This document shows positions 16,949 through 25,690 of a stretch of 64,000 nucleotides of DNA, in pieces (position 1 is the first letter of the stretch; each line of letters starts with the position of its first letter). Both the position numbers and the translations under genes were made by a program. The stretch covers positions 2,604,001 to 2,668,000 of the forward strand of contig CALOCN010000014.1 in assembly GCA_942491735.1 (NCBI GenBank), written 5' to 3'. The DNA is from CALOCN01 sp942491735. GTDB lineage: Bacteria > Eisenbacteria > RBG-16-71-46 > JABDJR01. The notes beneath the pieces are model-generated. The model saw only the letters and a program-made list of their open reading frames with translations. It was not told the DNA's origin and did not search any database.

Positions 16949-18535
16949 CTACGCTGCAACGAGCGCTCCGGCGCCCTGTTCGGCCGGAGCGAGCACGATG
17001 CGGAACACCGCACCGCCGCCTTCGGCCTCCGTAAGCTTGAGTTCCCCGTCGTGGTCCTCCACGAAGCGGGACACCACCGCCAACCCCAGCCCGGTTCCTC
17101 CCGGTTTGCTGGTGTAGAACGGCTGAAAGACCCGTTCCCGATCCTCGGTCGCGACCCCCGGACCGTCGTCGGCCACCTCGATGAACGGCCGGCCGGCGGT
17201 GATGCCGGTGGCCACGGTGACCTTCCCGTCCGGCCCCACCGCGTCGGTCGCGTTGAGGATGAGGTTCTTCAGGGCCTGTCGGGTCTGGTCCGGATCGGCA
17301 TGGGCGAACACCGGCTCCCCCACCACCGAGACCGGCGGTCCCCCGCGGCGGGCGACCGAGATCGCCTCCGCGGACTCCCGGGCCACCTCGGCCAGGTCCA
17401 CCGTCCCGGGCCGGGGCGCCTCACTGCGCGTGTAGTTGAGCAACGCCCCCACGAACCGCTCCACGTTCTCGGTTTCCCGCTCGATCACCTGGAACAGACG
17501 CGTCTGCTCCTCGTCCAGCGCCACTTCCTGGGCCAGGATCTGCACCGACCCGCTGATCGGGAGCACGCTGTTGCGGATCTCGTGGGCAATACCCGCCGCC
17601 AGCTCTCCCACCGCGGCCAGACGATCCCGCCTGCGGTCGAGTGATTCCTGTCGTTGTACTTCGGTCAGATCCTGGAACAAGGCGACCACTCCCGTTGTCT
17701 TGCCGTTCGGCAACGCCAGCACGGTGATTCCTACCCCAAGCGGAACCCGCTTGCCCGCCACCGTGACCTCGACTCCGATCCGGCTGTCCGGTCCTCCGTC
17801 CATGGCCGCAAGTGCCGCTTCCACCAGGGGACGCGCCCCCGCGGGAAACACCTCTCCGGCCAGCTTTCCTTCCACGAGCTCGCGCGAGACCCCCAGGGTC
17901 CGCTCCCCGAGCCGGTTCACGTGCACCACCCGTCCCTGGCGATCCAGGGTGAGCAATCCGCTCCCCAGGTGCTGCACCACCGCCTCGCTGTCCAGCCGGC
18001 CCTGCACGGCCTGGCTGGCGAAGTCGAGCGCCTCGCCCCGGGACAGCATCACCGCCCGTGAACGGTCGGTGACCAGCCCCAGCACCAGGACCAGCACCCC
18101 CTGGGTGACCAGCCAACCCGGCGCGGTTCCCGGATCGGGTACCGCGGCCACCGAGGCGACCAGGGCCACCCCGGCCAGCAGGCTCAGCACCAGGGAGGTT
18201 CGCCCTCCCACACACAACCCGGCCGCGAAGGCCACCAGCGGAAAAAGGAGCGTGAGCCCCGAGTCCGCCCGTCCGGTGGCGACCACCGCCAGGCTGATCC
18301 ACACGATGTCGGCGAGGAAGAGCAGGACGCTCCACGGGCGTCGTTCCCCTCCTCCCCAGGTAATCGCCCCTCCCAATGCCGCGGCTCCCGCGGCCAGATG
18401 GAGAAGCTCCGGATACCGGGCCTGCCCTCCGGCGAGGATGGCCAGCCCGGCCATGAGGACCGCGGCCCCCATGCGCGCCACGATGAGCCAGGGCCCACCG
18501 GGGTCGCTGCTCCGGATTCCGGATGATCTAGTCAC
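16949..18535 (-). CDS. pilS: sensor histidine kinase PilS
   Basis: Inner-membrane sensor kinase of 528 residues, the cognate kinase of PilR. Six hydrophobic segments fill residues 17-155, as in PilS proteins that sense pilin in the membrane. A PAS domain follows (about 180-295), then the dimerisation helix with phospho-acceptor His318 in AAGIAHEIRN and an ATPase domain with N box (NLILNATDA), G1 (VADDGPGV) and G2 (GGTGLGLAV). The GTG start overlaps the pilC stop by 8 bases. Confidence 0.92.
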   Translation of the reverse strand: MTRSSGIRSSDPGGPWLIVARMGAAVLMAGLAILAGGQARYPELLHLAAGAAALGGAITWGGGERRPWSVLLFLADIVWISLAVVATGRADSGLTLLFPLVAFAAGLCVGGRTSLVLSLLAGVALVASVAAVPDPGTAPGWLVTQGVLVLVLGLVTDRSRAVMLSRGEALDFASQAVQGRLDSEAVVQHLGSGLLTLDRQGRVVHVNRLGERTLGVSRELVEGKLAGEVFPAGARPLVEAALAAMDGGPDSRIGVEVTVAGKRVPLGVGITVLALPNGKTTGVVALFQDLTEVQRQESLDRRRDRLAAVGELAAGIAHEIRNSVLPISGSVQILAQEVALDEEQTRLFQVIERETENVERFVGALLNYTRSEAPRPGTVDLAEVARESAEAISVARRGGPPVSVVGEPVFAHADPDQTRQALKNLILNATDAVGPDGKVTVATGITAGRPFIEVADDGPGVATEDRERVFQPFYTSKPGGTGLGLAVVSRFVEDHDGELKLTEAEGGGAVFRIVLAPAEQGAGALVAA

Positions 18536-19745
18536 CTCCGGCGACCACCGAGACCAGCTTGAACATCGGCATGTACATGGCCACCACCATGCCGCCCACG
18601 ATCAGTCCCATGACCACGATCATGACCGGCTCGATGACCGAGGTCAGCGTGTCCACCGCGGTGTTCACCTCGTCGTCGTAGAAGGTGGCGATCTTGTTGA
18701 GCATCTCGTCGAGCGCGCCGGTTTCCTCACCCACCCCGATCATCTGCACCACCATGGGCGGAAAGACGTCGGAGTTCTTGAGCGGCGCGGCAATGGTTTC
18801 ACCCTCGCGGATGGAACCGCGGGTGGCCATGATGGCCTCCTCGATCACCATGTTCCCCGAGGTCTGCGCGGTGATCTCGAGACCGTCCAGGATCGGCACA
18901 CCGGAGGAGATCAGGGTCCCCAGGGTGCGGGTGAAGCGGGCGATGGCCCCCTTGCGCAACACGTCCCCGAGAATGGGGATGTTGAGCTTGATCCGGTCGA
19001 TCCGTCGCCGGCCCCCCTCGGTGGCGTAGTACCGGCGGTAGGCCATGACCGCACCGATCAGTCCGGCGATGATCATGTACCAGCTCGAGCGCAGGAACCC
19101 CGACATCCCCAGGACGATCTTGGTCGGCAGCGGCAACTCGCCGCCGAACTCCAGGAAGATCTTGGCGAAGGTGGGAATGATGAAGAGCAGCATGAAGGTG
19201 GTCGCGCCGAGGGCGACGAAGAGAACGACCATCGGATAGGTCATCGCGCTCTTGACCTTGCGCCGCAGGGCCTCGGCCTTCTCGATATAGGTGGCCAGCC
19301 GCAGCAGGATGTCGTCCAGCACACCGCCGGCCTCGCCCGCTTCCACCATGTTGGTGAACAGCTTGTCGAAGATCTTGGGGTGCTTGCGCAACGCCTCGGC
19401 CAGGGTGGACCCGGCCTCCACGTCGTGCATGACGGTGGTGATCACGGCCTTGAAGGCCACGTTCTCCTGCTGCTGGGACAGGATCTCCAGACACTGCACC
19501 AGCGGCAGACCCGCGTTGATCATGGTCGCAAACTGCCGGGTGAAGATGGCCAGCTCGCTGATCTTGACGCTGCTCCCCTTCATCTTGAAGCTCAGGGAGA
19601 GCGGTTTGGGTTTCTCGCGCACGAACTGCGCGATGACCCGCTTCTTGCGGAGCTGGGCCAGGGCTTCTTCCTGGCTCCCAACCGTCAGCTCTCCGGTCTG
19701 GATCTCTCCGGAGAGGGTTTTTCCTTTCCAGACGTATGTTGGCAC
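18528..19745 (-). CDS. pilC: type IV pilus inner-membrane platform protein PilC
   Basis: Polytopic platform protein that PilB and PilT act on. It has 405 residues, with the N-terminal MPTYVWKGK of the family, two T2SSF domains (about 70-193 and 273-396) and membrane segments near residues 170, 220 and 380. The conserved GEETGALDEML segment is present in the second domain. The GTG start follows AGGAGG by 8 bases. Lies between pilT and pilS, as in the Myxococcus locus. Confidence 0.95.
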   Translation of the reverse strand: MPTYVWKGKTLSGEIQTGELTVGSQEEALAQLRKKRVIAQFVREKPKPLSLSFKMKGSSVKISELAIFTRQFATMINAGLPLVQCLEILSQQQENVAFKAVITTVMHDVEAGSTLAEALRKHPKIFDKLFTNMVEAGEAGGVLDDILLRLATYIEKAEALRRKVKSAMTYPMVVLFVALGATTFMLLFIIPTFAKIFLEFGGELPLPTKIVLGMSGFLRSSWYMIIAGLIGAVMAYRRYYATEGGRRRIDRIKLNIPILGDVLRKGAIARFTRTLGTLISSGVPILDGLEITAQTSGNMVIEEAIMATRGSIREGETIAAPLKNSDVFPPMVVQMIGVGEETGALDEMLNKIATFYDDEVNTAVDTLTSVIEPVMIVVMGLIVGGMVVAMYMPMFKLVSVVAGGD

Positions 19746-19762
19746 AGGTGAATCCTCCTAGC

Positions 19763-20914
19763 TCAAGCGGCTCGCAGCCCGCTCTTCTGGATCATGGTGT
19801 CGAGCTCCGCGGGATCGAAGCTCCGGGATACGACCTCCTCGTACGTGCACAGCCGGTTGGCGTACGCGCCGAAGAGGGCCTGGTTCATGGTCGACATGCC
19901 GTGCTTGGTGCCGGCCTGCATGAGGCTGTAGATCTGGTGGGTCTTGCCTTCACGGATGATCGCCTTGATGGCGGGAGTGCACACCAGGATCTCGGGGACC
20001 AGCACCCGACCGCCCCCCCGCGCCTTGGGCAGGAGCTGCTGGGACACGATCCCCTCCAGCACGAAGGCGAGCTGGGACATGATGTGCTGCTGCTGCCCCT
20101 CGGGGAACACGTCCACGATGCGGCTGACCGCCTCGTAGGTCGAGTTGGTGTGCAGGGTGGCGAAGACCAGGTGACCGGTCTCGGCCGTGGTCAGCGCGGC
20201 CTGGATGGTCTCGAGGTCCCGCATCTCCCCCAGCATGATCACGTCCGGATCCTGCCGCAGGACGTACTTCAGGGCGGTCCCGAACGTCTCGGTATCCGAT
20301 CGCACCTCGCGCTGGTTCACGATGCACTTCTTGTGCTGGTGCACGAACTCGATCGGATCCTCGATGGTCATGATGTGCCCGCGCCGGGTCTCGTTGATGA
20401 GGTTGATGAGCGCGGCGAGGGTGGTCGACTTGCCGCTGCCGGTGGGTCCGGTGATGAGCACCAGTCCCTTGGGCTTGTGGGCGAAATTGACGATGGTCTT
20501 TTCCAGCCCCAGCTGGTCCACGGTCTGGACCTGATAGGGAATCTGGCGGATGGCCATGCTGACCACCCCCCGCTGGAGAAAGACGTTGCCCCGGAACCGG
20601 GACAGCCCCGGGATCCCGAAGGACACGTCCAGTTCCTTGTTGATCTCGAACCGCTTGCGCTGCTCCTCGGTGAGCACGGCATAGGCCAGCTTCTCGGTCA
20701 CGTCGGGAGTGAGCGGATGGTACTTGCCCGGGAGCAGCTTGCCGTCCACCCGGAACATGGGCGGCACCCCCGCGGTGAGATGGAGATCCGAGGCGTTCAT
20801 CCCGATCGTCTCCTTGAGCAGCTCGTGCATGGAAACGTCGATCTTGGCGCCCTGGTTCTTCATCACCGGACCGTCCGACGAGGCGGGTCCCAGTGCGTTT
20901 CTCGGATCAGTCAT
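19763..20914 (-). CDS. pilT: pilus retraction ATPase PilT
   Basis: Hexameric cytoplasmic ATPase powering pilus retraction and twitching. It has 383 residues. Walker A GPTGSGKST, the Asp box MTIEDPIEF, Walker B VIMLGEMRD, the His box TGHLVFATLHT and the C-terminal retraction motif (consensus AIRNLIRE), here AIIREGKTHQ, are present. The first 28 residues extend beyond the usual PilT start (SMHELLKETIG), so a downstream ATG near residue 29 is also possible. Overlaps the pilB stop by 8 bases. Confidence 0.95.
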   Translation of the reverse strand: MTDPRNALGPASSDGPVMKNQGAKIDVSMHELLKETIGMNASDLHLTAGVPPMFRVDGKLLPGKYHPLTPDVTEKLAYAVLTEEQRKRFEINKELDVSFGIPGLSRFRGNVFLQRGVVSMAIRQIPYQVQTVDQLGLEKTIVNFAHKPKGLVLITGPTGSGKSTTLAALINLINETRRGHIMTIEDPIEFVHQHKKCIVNQREVRSDTETFGTALKYVLRQDPDVIMLGEMRDLETIQAALTTAETGHLVFATLHTNSTYEAVSRIVDVFPEGQQQHIMSQLAFVLEGIVSQQLLPKARGGGRVLVPEILVCTPAIKAIIREGKTHQIYSLMQAGTKHGMSTMNQALFGAYANRLCTYEEVVSRSFDPAELDTMIQKSGLRAA

Positions 20915-22598
20915 CCTTCGCGGTCTCCTTCAACACCTCTTCCGCGCTGGTGATCCCGTCCAGGAGCTTCATGATGCCGTGGTTACGCAGCGACAACATG
21001 CCTTCCTGGATGGCGAACTCGCGGATTTCCGAGGTGGGGTCTCGATTGAGGATCATGTCCCGGATTCCCGGGGTGACCGGCATCACTTCATAGGCACCGG
21101 TACGTCCCTTGTAGCCGGTGTTGTTGCACTCCACGCATCCCACCCCGACCCACATGGTCCGCCCCTTGGCCTCGTCGGGATCGATGCCCAGGTCCGCGGC
21201 CACTTCCTCGTGCATGTCCTGCTCCTCCTTGCAGCTCTTGCAGAGCTGGCGGATGAGACGCTGGGCCATGATGAGGTTGACCGAGGAAGCGACCAGGAAC
21301 GGTTCCACGCCCATGTCCACCATCCGGTTCAGGGTGCTGGGGGCGTCGTTGGTGTGCAGGGTGGAAAGGACAAGGTGGCCGGTGAGGGCGGCCTTGACTC
21401 CGATGGAGGCGGTCTCGATGTCCCGGATCTCACCCACCATGACGATGTTGGGATCCTGTCGAAGGAACGCCCGCAGCGCGGCGGCGAAGGTCAGACCGAC
21501 TTCCTCGTTCACGTTGACCTGGTTGATCCCGTCCAGGTTGTACTCGACGGGATCCTCGGCGGTCATGATGTTGGTGTTGGGCTTGTTGACCATGGTGAGG
21601 GCGGAGTACAGGGTGGTGGTCTTGCCGCTTCCGGTGGGACCGGTCACCAGGACCATGCCGTAGGGCATCTTGACCGCCTTGACCAGCTTGGCCAGGGACC
21701 GCTCCTCGAACCCCAGCTTGGTCAGGTCGATGTTGAGGTTCCCCTTGTCGAGGATCCGCATCACGATCTTCTCGCCGTAGATACAGGGCAGGCTGGACAC
21801 CCGCAGGTCCACGTTCTTGTTGAGGATGCGCAGCTTGATGCGACCATCCTGGGGAACGCGACGCTCGGCAATGTCGAGCTCGGACATGATCTTGAGACGG
21901 GACAGGATGGCCGCCTTGAGCCGGTAGGGCGGGCTCATCATCTCGTAGAGCTCGCCGTCGATGCGGAACCGGACCCGCATGGTCTTCTCGAACGGCTCCA
22001 CATGGATGTCCGAGGCGCCCTTGCGGATCGCGTCGGCAAGCAGGGAGTTGACCAGCTTGACCACCGGGGCTTCGTCGCCGGTGATCTCGCTGAGGTTGAC
22101 CATGTCGTCGTCGCCGTCCTCGACGATCTCCAGATCGTCGTCGAACTCGGCCATCACGTTGGCCAGCGACTCGTGGGAATCGTAGAAGCGATCGATGGCC
22201 TTCTTGAGCGCCGCTTCGGTGGCGACCCGGGTCTCGATCTCGCAGCCGGTGATGAACTTGATGTCATCGAGGGCGAAGATGTTCGAGGGATTGGACATGA
22301 CCACGGTGAGACGACGTCCCACCCGCTTGTAGGGCACGACCTGGAAACGGCTGGCCACGTCGGCCGGAATGAGGCGGATCAGCGCGGGGTCGACATCGAC
22401 CTCGTCGATGTTGACCGTGGGAACGCCGAAGTGCTCGGTGAGGAACGCCTTGTATTCCTCGTCCGTCACCGCACCCAGGCGCACCAGATGCTGCGCGACC
22501 GTTCCACCGTCGGCCTTCTGCAACCGTTCCGCATCGGCGATCTGCTGCTTCGTGATGTTCTTGCGCTCGATGAGTCGCTGCGTGAGCGTATCCTGCAC
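20907..22598 (-). CDS. pilB: pilus extension ATPase PilB
   Basis: Hexameric cytoplasmic ATPase powering pilus assembly. It has 563 residues from the GTG at 22596-22598. I chose this start because GGAGG lies 5 bases upstream and VQDTLTQRLIERKNITKQQ matches the N-terminal MshEN/T2SSE-N domain of the family. The open frame goes on to 23177, but the extra part has no family similarity. Walker A GPTGSGKTT, Asp box TAEDPVEY, Walker B IVMVGEIRD, His box LSTLHTNDAP and the zinc tetracysteine (CKSC, CVEC) are present. First gene of the pilBTCSR run. Confidence 0.93.
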   Translation of the reverse strand: MQDTLTQRLIERKNITKQQIADAERLQKADGGTVAQHLVRLGAVTDEEYKAFLTEHFGVPTVNIDEVDVDPALIRLIPADVASRFQVVPYKRVGRRLTVVMSNPSNIFALDDIKFITGCEIETRVATEAALKKAIDRFYDSHESLANVMAEFDDDLEIVEDGDDDMVNLSEITGDEAPVVKLVNSLLADAIRKGASDIHVEPFEKTMRVRFRIDGELYEMMSPPYRLKAAILSRLKIMSELDIAERRVPQDGRIKLRILNKNVDLRVSSLPCIYGEKIVMRILDKGNLNIDLTKLGFEERSLAKLVKAVKMPYGMVLVTGPTGSGKTTTLYSALTMVNKPNTNIMTAEDPVEYNLDGINQVNVNEEVGLTFAAALRAFLRQDPNIVMVGEIRDIETASIGVKAALTGHLVLSTLHTNDAPSTLNRMVDMGVEPFLVASSVNLIMAQRLIRQLCKSCKEEQDMHEEVAADLGIDPDEAKGRTMWVGVGCVECNNTGYKGRTGAYEVMPVTPGIRDMILNRDPTSEIREFAIQEGMLSLRNHGIMKLLDGITSAEEVLKETAKDD

Positions 22599-22694
22599 CC
22601 CAGCCTCCGAGTAACCGACATGGAACACGCGAGCCGACACGACCCGCCTGGCCGCATCGATCAGGGGCAGAATGCTTCCACCCGACTCGCCTTT

Positions 22695-22710
22695 TGCAAG
22701 GTATCGGCCC
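22695..22710 (-). promoter_or_regulatory. possible sigma-54 promoter of pilB
   Basis: The minus strand reads GGGCCGATACCTTGCA. GG and GC are 10 bases apart and the -12 half TTGCA is perfect, but the -24 half departs from TGGCAC. It lies about 85 bases before the pilB start, inside the only sizeable gap upstream of that gene. No TCGTGCA enhancer half-site was seen nearby. Confidence 0.35.
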
Positions 22711-22764
22711 TTTCCCGCGAAACTGAGGCGGGAAACGGTGCGACCCGCCCTCTCCATGGGGCTT

Positions 22765-22786
22765 GCCACCCACGGGGGCGGGTGGC
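22765..22786 (-). terminator. hairpin directly after comEA
   Basis: A 7-bp stem GCCACCC/GGGTGGC with an 8-nt loop starts at the base after the comEA stop. There is no T-run after it, so it may only be a weak or Rho-assisted terminator. Confidence 0.35.
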
Positions 22787-23188
22787 TCAGGGCAGGGCGA
22801 GACGATCCCGGAGCCGGGCTACCGTGGCCGGCCCGATCCCCCGCACCCGCTGCAGGTCCTGGGCCGCCCCATAGGGGCCGTTGAGGAGCCGATCCTCGAC
22901 GATTCGGGCGGCCAGGGCCGGTCCGATCCCCGGAAGTTCCATCAGGGCGGTCACATCCGCGGTGTTGGGATCGATCCTCGCCGAGGGCGGCTCGGGCGGC
23001 TGCGGACCGATCAGGACCGGGTCCTCCACCCGGGGCGGCGCCAAGGGTGGGTTCTCGACCGTCTCGATCCAGGCCGCCACCTCGGGGGAAAGGCTCCGCC
23101 CCCCCCGGACCAGGGTTCCCAGCAGGGAGAGGACAAAGATCAGCAGGGCGAGACGACGCTCGCCGGGAGTCACCCAATGCAGCCGCAT
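22787..23188 (-). CDS. comEA: ComEA-like helix-hairpin-helix DNA-binding protein
   Basis: 133 residues: a membrane segment (LALLIFVLSLLGTLV) near the N-terminus, a Pro-rich linker, and a C-terminal double helix-hairpin-helix domain starting at IDPNTADVTALMELPGIGPALAARIV and ending VRGIGPATVARL. This fits the periplasmic DNA receptor ComEA used with type IV pili for DNA uptake. The I/V-N-T-A start and two GIG hairpins are the family signature. It lies just upstream of the pilB promoter region on the same strand. No comEC or comF is in the window, so competence itself is unproven. Confidence 0.85.
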   Translation of the reverse strand: MRLHWVTPGERRLALLIFVLSLLGTLVRGGRSLSPEVAAWIETVENPPLAPPRVEDPVLIGPQPPEPPSARIDPNTADVTALMELPGIGPALAARIVEDRLLNGPYGAAQDLQRVRGIGPATVARLRDRLALP

Positions 23189-23231
23189 GCAGCGGTTCCT
23201 TCCCGGACGGGGAAGGAGGGAGGCGGGCCGG

Positions 23232-25646
23232 TCAGTCGAGCAGGTAGAGGGTCAGGCCCAGGGAGAAGGTCCGGGGGGCAATGGCCACCGGGTTCAGATC
23301 CTCGAACCGGAGGTCCGAGGCGATCGCGGTATCAGCGATGTTTCTCAGGGCGAAGGTCAGGATCCCGTTGTCGATGCGCCCCACCACGACGAGGTTCCCG
23401 ACCGAACCCACCGCGGTCCGATCCCCGGCCGGACTCGTTCGCGGCCCGATCAACATGCCGCCCAGCGCGATGTCCAGGGCCAGGCTGCGTAGCAGGGTGC
23501 CCCGGTAGTGCAGGGCGCCGTCGGCCAGCCACTGGGCCAGGTAGGGGACCTGGGCCGCGTCCCGGCCATGGATGCGCCCCCGACCGTCGGCGTAGAAGCC
23601 CCGGCCAAGGTCGAAGCGGAACTCACCGAACGCACCCCCGAAGCGGTCTTCGGTGTCCGGGGCCAGTTCCGGCCCGTACGGCGGGGTGATCCACAACGGA
23701 TTGGAGTCCAGCCGGTATCCGGTCACCCGGGCAAGCCATCCCCCCAGGTGCAGACGAAGGCGCCCCCACTCCCCGGCTCCTTCCAGCCGCAGCGCACCGC
23801 GACGTTCGGGGTCCTGGGTGGTCTCGAATCGCTCCAGATGCTCGTCCAGCCCGGTCTCGGGAGTGGGGCGATCCAGCCCCAGGACGAGGGCGGGCAGATC
23901 CTCGTCATGACTGACCGCGGCCCGGAACGTCCAGGCGGAAAGGGTGCGCTGCAGCGATGCGACGCCCTGCCAGGTCCATCGGTAGGGCTCCTGGTAGCCG
24001 CCCCCCACCATGACCCCTCCGGTCCATTGGTCCCCTTCCCGACTCCAGGCCAGGGCACCCCGCCCCCCGCGGAAGGTCCTCTCGGAAGGCAACGCCACGT
24101 CTCCCGAGAGCGGCTGCCCCCCCCGCCGTCGCTCCCAATCCCCCACAAGTCGCGCCTGGAGACCGGCCATCGGCGTGGCCCAGTCCGCGGTCGTGGTGAC
24201 CCCATCCATGATGAGTTCCACCCATCCGGGTCCACGCAGCGACTGGCGCCGCCACATGACTCCGAGCCGGGTCTCGCCGCCCAGAACCGGGCCGGTCAGG
24301 GTGCCGTAGAACCGCTTGGCGCCCTCGGACATCTCCCCCCCCGAGATCTGCGTCAGGTCACGCCCACCGAGGCTGCCCCCGAGGGTGAAGTCGGGCCGGT
24401 CGCCCGGCACCGAGGCCACATGGACCCAGAGCCGTGAGCGCTCGATCTCGTTGACCAGGGACACGCCCCCTTCGAACCGATCCTCGAAATCGAGAGTGAC
24501 ATCGACCGGGCCGAGGTTGCGCACCATGGCGAACTCCGCGGTGCGCTTGCGGTAGCTTCCGCTGGTCAGCGAGACCTGGCTCTGCGTATCCCGTCCCGGC
24601 GACGGCGGGGCCCCCAGGTCCAGCGTGTTCCCCGAGGCATCCCAACGCTCCCGCCAGCTCCCGGTCCAGATCAACGGCAGGTCCACCGGCTCGGCCACGG
24701 TGTGGACGCGGCCGCTCAAGGGGATCCGCATGAAGGAGAGCTGAAGCCGATCCCAACCCCACCCCCAGCGATCCAGGTTGGGCCGCATCCCGGGGGACGT
24801 GGTGCGGGAGGCCTCGCGCGCCACCAGCACATCGCCCGAACGGATCGAGGGCAACCCCAGCACCGCGACCCGCGCCATGCTGAAGTCCTGCCAGAGACCG
24901 GGGAGGGTGGCATCCACCTCCCGCAACTCCCACCACCGGTCCGATCGCGCGGGCGGCGCGGGGGGGGCATCGGCGGTGGAGTCGGCCTGATTGGGGGCCG
25001 GCCCGAGGATGGGTTCCAGGGTGTCCTCCTGGGCCGTCGCGGGCAGGGAGAACCCCAGACCGATCAGCAGGAGAAGGGTCGCGGCCGGCCACCACCCGCG
25101 CTCCCGGGCCAGTCGCCGCAGCATGTGCACGGCGGGTGCCCCGGCCAGGGCGAACAGCAGGGTATTGGTGACCATCTGCACCAGGCCAAAGCTCATCCCG
25201 GCCATCCAGAACGCGGTGAAGGAGGTCTCCCCCCCCGAGAACAGATAGGCATCCATCGCGTTGACCATGGCCTGGAACAGGGCGGCCAGGAGGAAACCGA
25301 TCACGGGAAGCGCCAGCAATGCCCGTCGCCGCCAGGGTCCCGGGCGACGCCACACCACGGCCCAACCCCCTCCCACCAGCCCGGCCAGGGCCATCCCCGC
25401 CGCCTGGGCACACAGCACCGGCAAGGGAGACGGGGCAAACCCGCGCAACGCGCTGTTGGCCAGCACGTAGAGCGGCATCCCCACCACACCCACCAACGCC
25501 CCCCGGCGGGCACCCAGGAGCACCCCGGCACAGAAGACGGTGAGGGTAATCAACTCGACATTGGGGACCAGGGCCAGGGTCAGCCCCGCCGTGACCACGG
25601 CGGCGATGAACACGGCGGTCAGGGCAAGGCGTTGCAACTCGGACAT
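23232..25646 (-). CDS. fusion of ECF-type S component-like membrane domain and beta-barrel protein
   Basis: One unbroken frame of 804 residues with two unlike halves. Residues 1-172 hold about five to six hydrophobic helices resembling vitamin-binding S components of ECF transporters (LITLTVFCAGVLLGARRGALVG). Residues 175-206 look like a complete signal peptide (MLRRLARERGWW, hydrophobic core, then LPATAQ|ED). Residues 210-804 are a periplasmic linker and a beta-strand-rich outer-membrane barrel ending in LGLTLYLLD. One chain cannot easily sit in both membranes, so either signal peptidase cuts it or the ATG at 25122-25124 starts a separate barrel protein. No clear ribosome-binding site precedes that ATG. 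The ligand is unknown. Confidence 0.65.
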   Translation of the reverse strand: MSELQRLALTAVFIAAVVTAGLTLALVPNVELITLTVFCAGVLLGARRGALVGVVGMPLYVLANSALRGFAPSPLPVLCAQAAGMALAGLVGGGWAVVWRRPGPWRRRALLALPVIGFLLAALFQAMVNAMDAYLFSGGETSFTAFWMAGMSFGLVQMVTNTLLFALAGAPAVHMLRRLARERGWWPAATLLLLIGLGFSLPATAQEDTLEPILGPAPNQADSTADAPPAPPARSDRWWELREVDATLPGLWQDFSMARVAVLGLPSIRSGDVLVAREASRTTSPGMRPNLDRWGWGWDRLQLSFMRIPLSGRVHTVAEPVDLPLIWTGSWRERWDASGNTLDLGAPPSPGRDTQSQVSLTSGSYRKRTAEFAMVRNLGPVDVTLDFEDRFEGGVSLVNEIERSRLWVHVASVPGDRPDFTLGGSLGGRDLTQISGGEMSEGAKRFYGTLTGPVLGGETRLGVMWRRQSLRGPGWVELIMDGVTTTADWATPMAGLQARLVGDWERRRGGQPLSGDVALPSERTFRGGRGALAWSREGDQWTGGVMVGGGYQEPYRWTWQGVASLQRTLSAWTFRAAVSHDEDLPALVLGLDRPTPETGLDEHLERFETTQDPERRGALRLEGAGEWGRLRLHLGGWLARVTGYRLDSNPLWITPPYGPELAPDTEDRFGGAFGEFRFDLGRGFYADGRGRIHGRDAAQVPYLAQWLADGALHYRGTLLRSLALDIALGGMLIGPRTSPAGDRTAVGSVGNLVVVGRIDNGILTFALRNIADTAIASDLRFEDLNPVAIAPRTFSLGLTLYLLD

Positions 25647-25690
25647 TCAGTCTCTTTGCGGGGAGGTCCGGATGTCGGTGAGGTGGGAGT

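Noticed and set aside
22599..23177. N-terminal extension of pilB of nearly 200 codons
   Set aside because: It overlaps comEA in another frame and lacks similarity; a GTG with a good ribosome-binding site gives the usual PilB length.
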